Source: Branchipolynoe longqiensis (Eukaryota > Annelida > Polychaeta > Phyllodocida > Polynoidae). Taken from it: a stretch of DNA of 64,000 nucleotides. Below, piece by piece: positions 33,391 to 44,204 of this stretch. The stretch covers positions 43,949,634-44,013,633 of the forward strand of contig CM059189.1 of assembly GCA_030323885.1 (NCBI GenBank). The letters are read 5' to 3'. Position 1 is the stretch's first letter. Every line of letters starts with the position of its first letter. The notes below the pieces were generated by a model, which was given only the letters and a program-made list of their open reading frames with translations, did no database searches and was not told the DNA's origin. A program made the position numbers and the translations under genes.

Positions 33391-33582
33391 TCAACGATAG
33401 AGCATCAACCAACAACATATTTGAAATGTTCCCCAGTATTCTTTTTTTTCCCTCTTTAGATCCTTCATTAATTATATAATATTTACACATATATTAGATT
33501 TACTCCTTAGTTACAAATATAATATTAATAATGTGCACTATGCCGGAAGTCGGCACAACATATGGAATAGGCATTTGGAATA

Positions 33583-33777
33583 CAGTAAAACCTCTCTAAC
33601 CGACCACCTCCACAGATCGACTACTCCCATATATCGATCGCTTTATTTGGGTCCCAAACGATCGCCCATACAATAAATACCATTGTAATGATAAAAACAC
33701 TCCCTAAGCCGTCCACCTCCCTAAAATGACCATTTAAAGTCGGTCTCATGGTCGGTCGATTTTGAGAGGTTTTACTG
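33583..33777. mobile_element. pogo/Tigger-type MITE, best-preserved copy
   Basis: CAGTAAAACCTCTCTAACC and its near-perfect inverse, TA on both sides (33581-33582 and 33778-33779). Confidence 0.88.
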
Positions 33778-33779
33778 TA

Positions 33780-34332
33780 TGTGTAATCATATGTGAGCGG
33801 CGGTGTAAAGGTGAGGTGGTGGGGGGGGGGCTTCTTTTGGTGTTGCTTCAGGGTGGGTGGGCAGATGTTCACACAACACACAGACCTTCTATCAAGCCTG
33901 GGGATGCAAGTACAAGACATTGTGTGCGGAGCACAGTGTTTGGTACGATAAGGAACACTCTATGATATAATGTAATATATCGATATATACATGGATATAT
34001 AATACATATAGCTTATATATATATATATATATTTATATTTATCTTATATTAAAATCCGTCCCACAGTGACGGCATATCCTGGAGTTTGGCTGCGTGCTAA
34101 GGACACCAATGGATATGTATGCTGTATAAGCCATTATACGAGTATAATAAGGCCGGAAGCTTCCATCTGCTCCCCAGCCCTATCTACACCCCCAGTCATC
34201 CACTGGAGGAGCCTGCTTAACCTAGAAACTTCCATCCTACTCACACTCAGATCCGTTGGGGGGCGCCACACGTCTGTGCACGCACCACTGCCCCACCCCC
34301 TACATACACTCACTGTACCGCGGGATTTTTCT

Positions 34333-34365
<33 letters not shown>

Positions 34366-34854
34366 GCTGTATAATCAATGATATGAGTATAAATATCCAG
34401 AGACCGATTATCTATCAACTAGTCCATATTAACCTGACTCTACACCAATTAAATGACACTCCTCCACTCATCGACTGGTGAGGCCTTCTGCCTCGCCTGG
34501 TGCTGCCACCTGGCTTCTTCCTCCTCGCCTGGCTCTGCTTCACGCCTGGACCACTCGCTCCAAAAATGTGTAATGTATACACACACGTGTTTATATTCAA
34601 ATTTGCATATCGCTGTGATATATTGGGTTAAATATAATATGGTTTGCATTTTTTCATCCGCTAATAAAATATTAAAGTTTGTAAAAGGAGTAATAACATT
34701 ATGTCCTCAAGGCCAAAAGTATTAAGTATTTACACACAACAACGTAATGTGTATAGATCCTTATTCTCAGTTATGTAAGAATTTCTACACATAGCTGTGT
34801 TGATTTTTTGTCTGACTCAAAATTACTTAACCACAACGATTACATATTTTGGTA
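33780..34854. other. No recognisable gene
   Basis: It contains a poly(G) run (33820-33831) and TA repeats (34013-34032, 34335-34356). Open frames are short and featureless. Confidence 0.5.
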
Positions 34855-35325
34855 TGCAGGTATTGCAATAGCTCAGGGAGTTTGACGCCCCTGCCCTGCA
34901 GCGTTGTAAACCACTGCCTTGTGGTACAGGTTCTTGACAGAACCGAAGGCTAAGGGAGCAAACCCTGAACAGAAAACCATGTCACTGTGGCAGCCTCAAG
35001 GGCGGATGATGTATGGAACTCCCAACATCTCCTGACCAGCCACTGCAGGGACAAATAGTTTTGCGCCTGTCTGGACATGTTCTTGCCAGTGTGAGACCTC
35101 TATTTGCTCCCCGAGAGAGTGCCGCTGGAAACTTGCAAAAGCCAGCAGCACTTCAATACTTTTGCAGGCAGTTTTCATGAAATGTTCAAGAGAAACCTGA
35201 AGCTGAGAGACATTAAGACCGACTCATGGACATCACTCTCACAGCAGAGAGCTAAATGGAGAGCGGCAGTCAAGTAATGAAAGCAGTCTTTGTCGCATCG
35301 TGACCGACAGCATGATGGTGATGAT
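34855..35325 (+). mobile_element. Chimeric retroposon with LINE 3' tail, complete copy
   Basis: About 330 bp of non-LINE sequence ('caggtattgcaatagctcag' ... 'gcaggcagttttcatg') is joined near 35183 to the last ~90 bp of a LINE coding region. The latter encodes KRNLKLRDIKTDSWTSLSQQ and ends WRAAVK-stop, exactly as in the LINE at 46862. It ends in (GATGAT)n. Confidence 0.8.
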
Positions 35326-35654
35326 GATGATGACATATTTAGACACTTATATACATGTACATATGTATTCTTTGCTGCCCCACTACTGTATTAGGCTATA
35401 ATTCATTATGTTACCACGGCGGTGCCACCTGCATCTGATTGTCGGCTGCAGGCTGTATCTGGCTTGCAGTAACTGCTATAATTAAATATGTGATGTGTAA
35501 ATATAAAAGAATTATCCGAGTGTAAATTGACGGGACCTTTCATCAACCTGTTATTCCCATGTTGTTGTTACTTGACACGCCTGGTGGCGCCCCCCATTGG
35601 CCTCCCCCCACATTAACACTGGACCTCCGGCACTGACCGACCAAGCACACATAT
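35326..35654. other. No recognisable gene
   Basis: Unremarkable AT-rich sequence. Confidence 0.4.
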
Positions 35655-35985
35655 TATATATTGCTTGCTGGGGTTTTATGTCCTAACACTATCTAACGTC
35701 ATACCCGATGACAGTATGGACTCATGGCGACTTTATAATGCTAAATAAAATATCATTTCCCCCTCTCCCCTTCCACATAACCCACGAATATACTTAACCA
35801 AACAGGAGGTACTATTGGATACCGAAGACAGAGCACAAATATGACAGCACAGACCTTTGCTTGAACGCCCGCTGGCCAGTCACATTATCCTGATACTGAT
35901 CAAACCAGTCATTACCCTATCCTAGCAATGCCAAGTGTTAGGCTAGGTGGTCACAAGTATCAATTTAGTAAGGCATTCGTTTCTG
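35655..35985 (-). mobile_element. SINE-1, divergent and interrupted
   Basis: The tail half is 35660-35745 and the head half 35875-35985 ('cctatcctagcaatgccaag'). The middle is replaced by about 130 bp of unrelated sequence. Confidence 0.6.
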
Positions 35986-36767
35986 CAGCCAGATGGGCAT
36001 GTGATAGGTCACGGCCCACAAATGGGGCTGCCCCAAGGGAGAAACCTGGACCACCCTCAGTAGATAACAAACAACCACAAACCATCAAAAACAGAGACTC
36101 CCAATCTGAAAACATACAACAATGTATATGTAAAAAAAGGGAGCCCCTGAAAACACCCTGGGGCAAAACCTCAGAAGGGCATGTGATAGGTCACGGCCCA
36201 CAAACTGGGCTGCCCCAAGGGGGTAATCTGGACCACACTGAGTGGATAACGAACAGCTACCAACTATGTATAAGCCTATGAATGTAGAGTAAGCTATTTC
36301 ATAAGTAGTAGTAAAACAAAAAACAAAAAACTAATATACTATTCGCACCCACTACAAGGGTGATCAGAAAATAAAACCAATAATACCTACACTTAGAACT
36401 AAAACCATGAGCTATCTAATGGGCCTTCCCTATTTCGGATCGACCTTGGATAGCCAAACCCAACACAAAACAAGCTCAAACATCTACGAGCCAAGAACAC
36501 ACTTAACTGCCATGCCTAAGAGCTACCTAGTAGTCTTTCCCTATTTCGGATCCACCTTGGATAGCCAACCCCAAACAGATACTAAATGATCACCATGTAC
36601 CTGCTACTGTGTGAGAAACAAAAACATCTTATCACCTTCTACTGTGTGATAAGATTAAACCACTACCACAACTGGCCAGCATTGAAAACAAGTCGACCAC
36701 TCAAGCTTACATGATATGGACAGTATAAACACAGCATAACAAAATATATATTTAAAAAAACATTTTC
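35985..36767. repeat. Local duplications and short repeat fragments
   Basis: 'gggcatgtgataggtcacgg' plus about 60 following bases occur at 35995 and again at 36178, and inverse traces lie at 56670-56700. 'ccctatttcggatc' plus 'accttggatagcca' occur at 36428 and 36538. 36640-36735 is an inverse match to 56335-56420. Confidence 0.6.
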
Positions 36768-37005
36768 CTTTACAACCAGTGGTCCACAACTGGTTCATCA
36801 AAGGTTGTGGTATGTGCTGTCCTGTCTGTGTGAAAGTGCATATAAAAGACCCCTTGCTGCTTATCGGAAAGCATAGGCCTATATGGCACCAGCAGGTTTC
36901 CTCCAAAGAAATATATCAGAATGACCATATGTTTGACGTCCAATAGCCGATAATAAAAATCAATGTGCTCTAGAGGTGTTGCTAAATAAAACAAGCTTTC
37001 CATTT
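36768..37005 (+). mobile_element. Mollusc-type SINE, plus orientation
   Basis: 'agtggtccacaactggttca', 'gcatataaaagaccccttgc', 'ggtttcctccaaagaaatat' and the terminal 'gttgctaaataaaac' appear in the order seen, inverted, at 8783-8965. Confidence 0.75.
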
Positions 37006-37009
37006 TCCC

Positions 37010-37505
37010 AGCACTATAAAGTCACCATGAGTGCGCACTGTCACAAGTCAGCAGCCATCCCGATATGATATACAAGTGCTCAACTACATCTACCGCTCAA
37101 CTATCGCCGGACCGAAGAGATTCACTGCCGCCCCAACGCCTCGCCGTCAGTCAGGCAGTCAGTCAGGCAGTCAGTCAGTGAGACAGTCAGTCAATCAGTC
37201 TAGTCTGTCTGTCAGTCAGTCTGTCTGTCAGTCAGACAGTCAGTCAGACAGTCAGTCTGTCTGTCAGTCAGTGAGTCAGTCAGTCTGTCTGTCAGTATGT
37301 CTGTCAGACAATCAGTGAGACAGTCAGGCACGCAGTCATGCAGGCAGTCAGACAGTAAGTATGTCAGTCTGTCAGTCAGTCAGGCAGTCAGTCAGGCACT
37401 CAGTCAGGTACTCAGTCAGTCACTGAGTCAGGCACTCAGTCAGTCAGTCAACTGGTCAGTCCGTCAGGCAGGAAGTCAGGCAAGCAGTCAGGCAGGCAGG
37501 AAGTC
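37010..37505. repeat. SINE-1 fragment, then (GTCA)n array
   Basis: 37010-37075 is a SINE-1 3' piece ('cactataaagtcaccatgag'). From 37140 to 37505 the DNA is (cagt)n with 'ctgt' and 'aggc' variants. Ser/Gln/Val-rich frames here are repeat translations. Confidence 0.8.
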
Positions 37506-37779
37506 AGATTTCAGATACATATTTACTTCCCGGTTCCAAAACCGGTTCAGACCCGTTTCCGGTGGATCCCCCCTCCCCATCACCCCCTCCGAACCACCTC
37601 CGCCAGGCCCACCCCCACCCTCTCCCATCCCGAACATATATACACAACACAGATAGAATAAAGTTGGAAGAAGGAGGGAGGGAGAGAGAAAGGGAGGGAG
37701 AGAGGGGATGGGGAACAATATGAACGGTCCACTGTCCCGGAGTTATGAACACTGATTAGTGTCAGATACGCTGCGCATG

Positions 37780-37935
37780 ACCAGTCGCAGACACTTCCGG
37801 TGTCCCGGTGCGCAGGCGCGGCGGGGTCATGGCCGCAGGTGTTGTCAGGCCCGATAGGAAGACAACGGGCAGTCATTGGCTTTATAGCCCGTGGGTTCTG
37901 CGCATGCGCGCCGGATGGAGGGGCGGCCGGCGGGA
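37780..37935 (+). promoter_or_regulatory. Candidate TATA-less CpG promoter (NRF-1/ETS-like sites)
   Basis: A short CpG-rich island holds an ETS-type 'cacttccggt' (37790-37799), an inverted-CCAAT-type 'attggc' (37875) and an NRF-1-type palindrome 'tgcgcatgcgcg' (37899-37910). An ATG in 'gtcATGG' context at 37828 opens an 83-codon frame with no recognisable domain. Direction and function are inferred from motifs only. Confidence 0.3.
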
Positions 37936-38301
37936 GGGTTCACGATGTAGGACATGGATTAATGGCACACATGGCATCTCCAGTTATAGACCAGCACCCA
38001 CCATCGTGTCATTCCCAGCGCACACAATGCTCATACATTCATCAGGACCGTCTTCGTTTATAGGTTCATGGTAAAATGTGCAACAATATTACCCAGCTAC
38101 CTCATCCACTCTCCCGTGGTCCATTTTTTGTTGTTTTTTGTTGTTTAAATTTGATAGCTGTTATATGTTAATTAAAATTGCACAGTCCGATGGTTATTTT
38201 GCAACAACCACATATTGGCTCATCGTGAGCGGAGCTCGGGCTCGGACCCCCCCCCCCCACCTCCCCTCCCCCCACCACCACCACCACCACCACGACTTCC
38301 A

Positions 38302-38632
38302 ACCGGACGCGGTGGCCGAATCGGGAGAGTGCGGGCCTCGCGTGTGGGAGATCGGGAGTTCGGTTCCCGGTCGACTCAAACCAATGACTTATTAAATTTA
38401 GACTTATCGCTTCCTAGCCTGGCACTCGGCATTAATAGGCGATGGCAAGGACTGGTTAACTCAGTGTCAGGATAATGTGACTGAGTGGGATATTGGGTCA
38501 TGGTGCCAGTGGACTGATTTCCCAGTGGGGCAGCACTATAACGTTGCCATGAGTGTGTGCTGTCACAAGTCTGTACCGATCCTGATTTGACCTGAGATGT
38601 TGCCAGGACATAAAACTCCAACAACCAACCAA
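38302..38632 (+). mobile_element. SINE-1, full-length plus copy
   Basis: 'ggacgcggtggccgaatcgg' head, 'gagttcggttcccggtcgac', and tail 'acataaaactccaacaacca'. One of the best copies for building a consensus. Confidence 0.92.
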
Positions 38633-38929
38633 CTACCACTTCCATAGCCTGTTGTTTGAGACTGGGCTGTTCATGTTCAACCGACCGCCTCTGTAGAATA
38701 TCGGAAAAGGATATTCCCAAAATCTCGCGTAATCTCGCCGATGTACATCTCACTGCACCTTGTCATAATTTGGAAGCACTGAAGACACCTATCGGGGATT
38801 AGCTGAATTAATTGAAGACGCGCGATTCTACCAGACATCTTATCATATCTATTTGTTTTAGGTATCAAATTTCTTTCTTCTTGCATTAAAGATGTGCATA
38901 CTCTCTGATCAGTTGGCAGTGACACACCA

Positions 38930-39620
38930 AGACCCACACCACACCAACACCAACACCCACACCAACACCCACACCCCCATCCTGAACCCCACCCTCACCC
39001 CCACCACACCCACGCCACACCCACACCAACACCCACACCAACACCCACACCCACACCTCACCTACACCCTCCATCTTCACGCCTCCTTCCCGCTCCCACT
39101 CTCCCCCGCCCTCCCCCCCCCCCCGCCTCCCTCTCCCCTTCCCCTCCGTCTCTTTCTCCCTCACCCTCTGCTTTTCCCTCACCCTCTCCTTCTCCTCCCT
39201 CACCCTTTCCTTCTCCCTTTCCTCTCTCTCCTCCTTCTCTCTCACGCATCCTTTCTTCTCCCGTTCCTCCCCCTCTTTTTCCTCCTCCTTATCCTCTCCC
39301 TCTCCCTTCCCTCTCCTCTCCCTCCCCTCTCCCTCTCCCTCTCCCTCTCCTCTCCCTCCCCTCCCTCCCACCCCTCCCCATCTCCCTCTCCCTCTCCCTC
39401 TCCCTCGCTCCCTCTCCCTCCCCCCTCCCCGCCCCCTCTCCCTCTCCCTCTCCCTCCCGCCCCTCCCCCTCGCCCTCTCCCTCTCCCTCTCCCTCTCCCC
39501 TTCCCACCCCTCTCCCTCTCCCGTCTCCCTCTCCCTCCCCGCCCCTCCACCTCTCCCCTCTCCCTCCCTTCTCCCTCTCCCTCTCCCTCGCTCCCTCACT
39601 GTCCCTCCCCGGCCCCATAT
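38930..39620. repeat. Pyrimidine-rich low-complexity tract
   Basis: (accaacaccc)n at 38930-39060, then (ctccct)n to about 39620. Long open frames in both directions are Arg/Glu/Gly or Pro/Leu/Ser low-complexity. Confidence 0.9.
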
Positions 39621-39844
39621 CCCTCTCCCACACCTACACCTGCTTAAACACCGCCGTCCTGCAGTTGCGGCCTCGTTCCTTCGTCAGTATTAATCAGTAA
39701 ATCGAAAAGAATCGCACCACGATGTATATTTGATGGGCGGCTTGAACACCGCCTGGTTTGTGATGGGAGTAGTTGAAGAGGGTCTGCTTTTGCTCCCTCG
39801 AACCGCCATATATATATACACAGATATATATAATTTGAAGCGCA

Positions 39845-39876
<32 letters not shown>

Positions 39877-40045
39877 ATCCTCCGAACGAGTGAGGAGTGG
39901 AAGGCCGAGCAGGGGGCAGGGAGGTGCATGCTGGTACCCACACCCATCCTGGATAAGGGGGCGGGGGGTGCAAGACACTACAGAGCTTATTGCACACGAT
40001 AAAGGGTTCATCACTATATATATATATAATGTATAAACAGATAGA

Positions 40046-40102
<57 letters not shown>

Positions 40103-40129
40103 GTATAAACAGATAGAGCATATATATAT
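39621..40129. other. No gene; (AT)n microsatellites
   Basis: 39630-40010 is unassigned. TA repeats lie at 39855-39876 and 40014-40130. Confidence 0.5.
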
Positions 40130-40470
40130 GTTTGTTTGTTGTTGTTGTTTTACGTCCTAGCAACATCTAAGGTCATATCAGGACGGGTACCGACTTGTGA
40201 CAGTGCGCACTCCTGGCGACTTTATAGTGCTGTCCCACTGGGAAACCAGGCCGCCGGCACCATGACCTGGTATCCCACTCAGTCACATTATCCTGACACT
40301 GAGCACACCAGTCCTTGCCCTATCCTAATAATGCCGAGCGCCTGGCTAGGAAGCGACAAGTATCAATTTTAAAGTCATTGGTTTGACTCGACCGGACTCG
40401 AACCCACGACCCCACGATCTACCAGCACGGGAGACGGACGCTCTAACTCATTCGGCCATCCCGTCTGGTT
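40130..40470 (-). mobile_element. SINE-1, full-length minus copy
   Basis: Starts at the tail 'tgttttacgtcctagcaaca' and ends at 'ttcggccatcccgtctggtt'. Flanked by TA repeats on both sides. Confidence 0.92.
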
Positions 40471-40504
40471 CATATATATATGTATATATATGTATATATA
40501 TGTA

Positions 40505-40821
40505 TAGTTGGTTGTTGGAATATTAGGTCCTGGCAACATCTAGATGGGTATCGGCTTGTGACACTGTGCACTCATGGTGACTTTATAGTGCTGCCCCACT
40601 GGGAAATCAGACCACAAGCACCATGACCTGATATCCCACTCAATCAAATTATCCTGACACTGAGCCAACCAGTACTTGCCCTATTCTATTACTGCCGAGT
40701 GCCAGGCTAGGTAGCGACAAGTATACATTTTGTAAGTCATTGGTTTGACTCGACCAGGAATCAAACTCCCAAATCTTACGCACGGGAGTACTGTGCTCTA
40801 CTGATTCGGGCACCCCCTCCG

Positions 40822-40825
<4 letters not shown>
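40505..40825 (-). mobile_element. SINE-1, full-length minus copy
   Basis: Second copy in the same orientation 35 bp further on, also between TA repeats. Insertion into TA repeat, or duplication of the pair, are both possible. Confidence 0.9.
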
Positions 40826-40852
<27 letters not shown>

Positions 40853-41264
40853 AGGAGATACACATACACATACACTTATGCTGGGAACGGTTAGTGAGGT
40901 GGGCGCTCGGTGGTGGCGCCACTAGTAGATCTACCGTTGGGTGAATATTCAAGAATAAATCATCTAAAGATAGAGAAAGAGGGAGGGTGAAGGGAGGAGG
41001 TGGTGAAAAGGGGGAGGGATGCTTCCAACATCTGCCACCAGGGTGTAGAAGTTGGCGGCCATTTTGTTGTTGTTTTATTTTGCTGGTACCCGCTAATTCG
41101 GGGAGGTTGTTGACAAAGCTGACTCCGAGCTGGTTCCGCTCAGGCTGCTCGTGTTTGTCCTCGCGCATTGTGGAAATGATTCCTGTGGAGAAGAAAAGAC
41201 AAAAGAAAACAAAACAAAGAAGGAGGAGAAGAAGAGGGGATTAATTTCCTTAAGAGCGCGGTTT
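40826..41264. other. No recognisable gene
   Basis: TA repeat (40820-40850), then unassigned DNA with a purine-rich patch at 40970-41010. Confidence 0.45.
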
Positions 41265-42960
41265 GATGCAGGTTAGTGGATGGATGGAGACGCGTGGAGG
41301 GAGCTCGTCGGGCGGAGGGCGGCGGGCGGCGGGCGGCGGGAGGTGGGCGGTGGATGGCGGGTGGCGGGCGGCGGGCGGTGGGAGGTGGGCGGGCGGAAGT
41401 CGGCGGGCGGGGGTGGGAGGCAGTTTGCGCGTGGCGGGCGGCGGGTGGTGGAGGCGGATTGAGGGGTGAGAGGCGGGTGGTGAGAGGTGGCTTGTGAAAG
41501 GCGGGTGGCGAGTGGTGAGAGGCGGGTTGAGGCCGGATGGCGACGGGTGGCGGAAGGGGGGTGGTGGGTGGTGGGAGGCAGTTTGCGCGTGCCGGGTGGC
41601 GGGTGGTGGAGGTGGGTTGAGGGTGGCTGGCGGCGGGTGATGGGAGGTGCATTGAGGGCGGCTGGCGGCGGGTGGTGAGAGGCGGGTTGCGGAAGGGCGG
41701 GCGGGTGGGGGAGGCGGGTTGAGGGCAGCTGGCGGCAGGTGGCGGAAGGGGGGTGGTGGGCAGTGAGAGGCGGGTTGAGGGCGGCTGGGGCGGGTGGTGA
41801 GAGGGGGTTGCGGAAAGCGGTGGCGGGTGGTGAGAGGTGGGTTGAGGGGGACTGGCGGCGGGTGGTGAGAGGCGGGTTGCGGAAAGCGGGTGGTGAGAGG
41901 GGGTTGCGGGTGGTGAAGGCGGGTGGGGCGGGTGGTGAGAGGCGGGTTGCGGAAGGAGTGGGCGGGTGGTGAGAGGCGGGTTGAGGGCAGTGGGTGGCGG
42001 AAGGGGGGTGGTGGGCGGTGAGAGGCGGGTGTGGCGGCGGGTGAGGCGGGTTGCGGCGGATGGCGGTGGTGAGAGGCGGGTTGGGGCGGGGCGGCGCGGC
42101 GGGTGGTGAGAGGCGGGTTGTGGAAAGCGGGGGGGCGGGTGGTGAGGGGTTGAGGGGACTGGCGGCGGGTGGTGAGAGGCGGGTTGGAAGCGGGTGTGAG
42201 AGGGGGTGCTGGGCGGGTGCTGAGAGGCAGGTTGCAGAAGGAGTGGGCGGGTGGTGAGAGGCGGGTTGAGGGCAGCTGGTGGCGGGTGGCGGAAGGGGGG
42301 TGGTGGGCGGTGAGAGGCGGGTTGAGGGCGGCTGTCGGCGGGTGGTGAGAGGCGGGTTGCGGAAATCGGATGGCGAGTGGTGAGAGGCGGGTTGAGGGCG
42401 GCTGGCGGCGGGTGGTGAGAGGCGGGTTGTGGAAAGCGGGTGGCGGGTGGTGAGAGATGGGTTGAGGGGGACTGGCAGCGGGTGGTGAGAGGCGGGTTGC
42501 GGAAAGCGGGTGGTGAGAGGCGGGTTGAGGGCGGCTGGTGTCGGGTGCTGAGAGGCAGGTTGCAGAAGGAGTGGGCGGGTGGTGAGAGGCGGGTTGAGGG
42601 CAGCTGGTGGCGGGTGGCAGAAGGGGGGTGGTGGGCGGTGAGAGGTGGGTTGAGGGCGGATGGCGGATGGTGAGAGGCCGATTGCAGGAGGCGCAGGCGG
42701 GTGGTGGCAGGCAGGCTGTGGGAGGGAGGTTGCTGGAGATGGGAGGCGGGCGGCGGGCGGCGGGTGGTGGGAGGCGGGAGGCGGGCGGGAGGCAGTGGAA
42801 GGCGGGTTGCAGGAGGTGGAAGGCGGGTGGTGGTCTGGGTGGGAGGCGGGCGGCGGGAGGCTGGTTGCGGGTGGCGGGTGCCGGGCCACGGGAGGAGGGA
42901 GACGGGTTTCGGGAGGTGGGCTGCGGGTGGCTGTGGCGGGTGGCGATCGGGGGAAGGATC
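41265..42960. repeat. GC-rich ~35-bp minisatellite (gagaggcgggttg...)
   Basis: Units of about 35 bp share 'gtggtgagaggcgggttg' and alternate between 'agggcggctggcggcg' and 'cggaaagcgggtgg' second halves, giving a higher-order pattern of about 70 bp. All three minus frames stay open for about 1.7 kb because the repeat contains almost no stop on that strand. They encode Pro/His/Ser/Thr/Arg repeats and are not genes. The plus strand is G-rich with many GGG/GG runs. Confidence 0.9.
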
Positions 42961-43519
42961 GGGGATCGGGGATCCCAACTATTTTCAATTTGGCTCAAAT
43001 AAAAAAAATGTCAAATAACTGACTCATTATAAAGTCAAGGGTGTCCCTACCGATTCTACAACAGTTGGTCACGTGACGTAAGCAAGATTGACCGGAAGTT
43101 GACAAATCTGATCCTCGACTCCTGATCCCCGATCAGTGGGGATTGCCGTCTAATTATCGGCTAGTGTGGGGTGGCTTGCAGCGGTGGAGTGAGGTACTAT
43201 CTATATCTAGTTCCGACATGTAGAATCACGGCTTGTTGTGGCATTTTATCAACCCACTGAAGCCGTTCGAGAATACTGAAAACTCGCAACAGTCGAAACA
43301 TGAAGAGTCCTTCCTCACTGCAGACAACCACCCCCCAACGTAAGCATTACTGCTGTAGTACCGAGTAGCTGGCACTATTGCCATTCAGTCAGTCCTTCTT
43401 TGGTCGTCTGCCTTTTCGTCTGCGGCAGTAGTTCTTAAGCCAGCCGTTGGTGGCGCCACTGGTGAGGTCTCACATTGGTGTATTAATTATCTCATTAAAC
43501 CCTGCTAATAAACTGAAGT
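42961..43519. other. No recognisable gene
   Basis: Contains inverse short motifs 'gatcggggatc' (near 42957-42980) and 'gatccccgatc' (43124-43134). Otherwise unassigned. Confidence 0.45.
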
Positions 43520-43872
43520 GTACTTAAAATTGAACAGCCCGATGGATTTTAGTTTCTATCATTTAATTTTATATAAATAGTTTAGGTTGATAATTATGAT
43601 CTTTGGTTTGAGATACATTTTATTTTTAATTCCTAACTTTTGAGATAATTGAAGTGAAAATATACCAAATTAAGTTGGTGTGCACATCAAATTGGTAAAC
43701 ACCATGGAATTCAGCGGGAACAGATTCGATTAAATAGACTTAGCATTCCCTTCTATGTAGCAACACATGCTTAATGAGTGCACCAGTTGATATATAGATT
43801 AGGTATCTAGTGTTAAGTGTTTTGGTTTTAAAAATATCCTGCTTTCCATCAGACTATGCAGCTTAAACTTCT
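43520..43872 (+). repeat. MITE family K, full-length divergent copy
   Basis: 'acttaaaattgaacagcccg' at the left and 'cagactatgcagcttaaac' at the right. The body is colinear with 52448-52775. Confidence 0.75.
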
Positions 43873-43884
43873 ATGACCATATGA

Positions 43885-44024
43885 GATGGCTGTATCAGTA
43901 AGAACACTGGCTTTTCATGTGGAAGGTTGTGCATCCGATCAACACCCGAGTCAAACCAAAGACTTACCAAATTGATATTTGTCACTACCTAGCCTGGCAC
44001 TCGGCATTACGAGGATGGGGCAAG
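43885..44024 (+). mobile_element. SINE-1 5' half, interrupted by LTR element
   Basis: The degenerate tRNA-like head ('gagatggctgtatcagtaag') and first body block ('ctagcctggcactcggcatt') stop exactly where the LTR begins. Confidence 0.7.
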
Positions 44025-44163
44025 TGTAAGGTATGTGACATATGTATGGAATGCAAGACCGGGCATGCTGGTCATGTGACCAGGCACGGGACACCGGCAC
44101 GTGAGAGAGGGAAATAAACCAGTCTTACACTCGAGCTCAACGTGTCCACATCCTTCCATTACA
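44025..44163 (+). repeat. 5' LTR of truncated gypsy element
   Basis: TGTAAGGTATGTGA...CCATTACA, 139 bp, with TG...CA ends. It is followed at 44164-44173 by the primer site TGGTGTCAGA. No matching 3' LTR is found downstream. Confidence 0.78.
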
Positions 44164-44204
44164 TGGTGTCAGATAGTGAAAACGAAGACGGATACACAGC
44201 AAAC

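Noticed and set aside
36407..36589. A small protein gene with a repeated YFGSTLDSQ segment
   Set aside because: The peptide repeat reflects a local DNA duplication, with no other coding evidence.
38886..39647. Arg/Glu/Gly-rich and Pro/Leu/Ser-rich frames of about 240 codons
   Set aside because: These are low-complexity (ctccct)n translations in opposite directions.
41140..42998. Three overlapping minus frames of 571-612 codons, Pro/His/Ser-rich
   Set aside because: All three phases are open because the 35-bp minisatellite lacks stops on that strand. Composition follows the repeat only.
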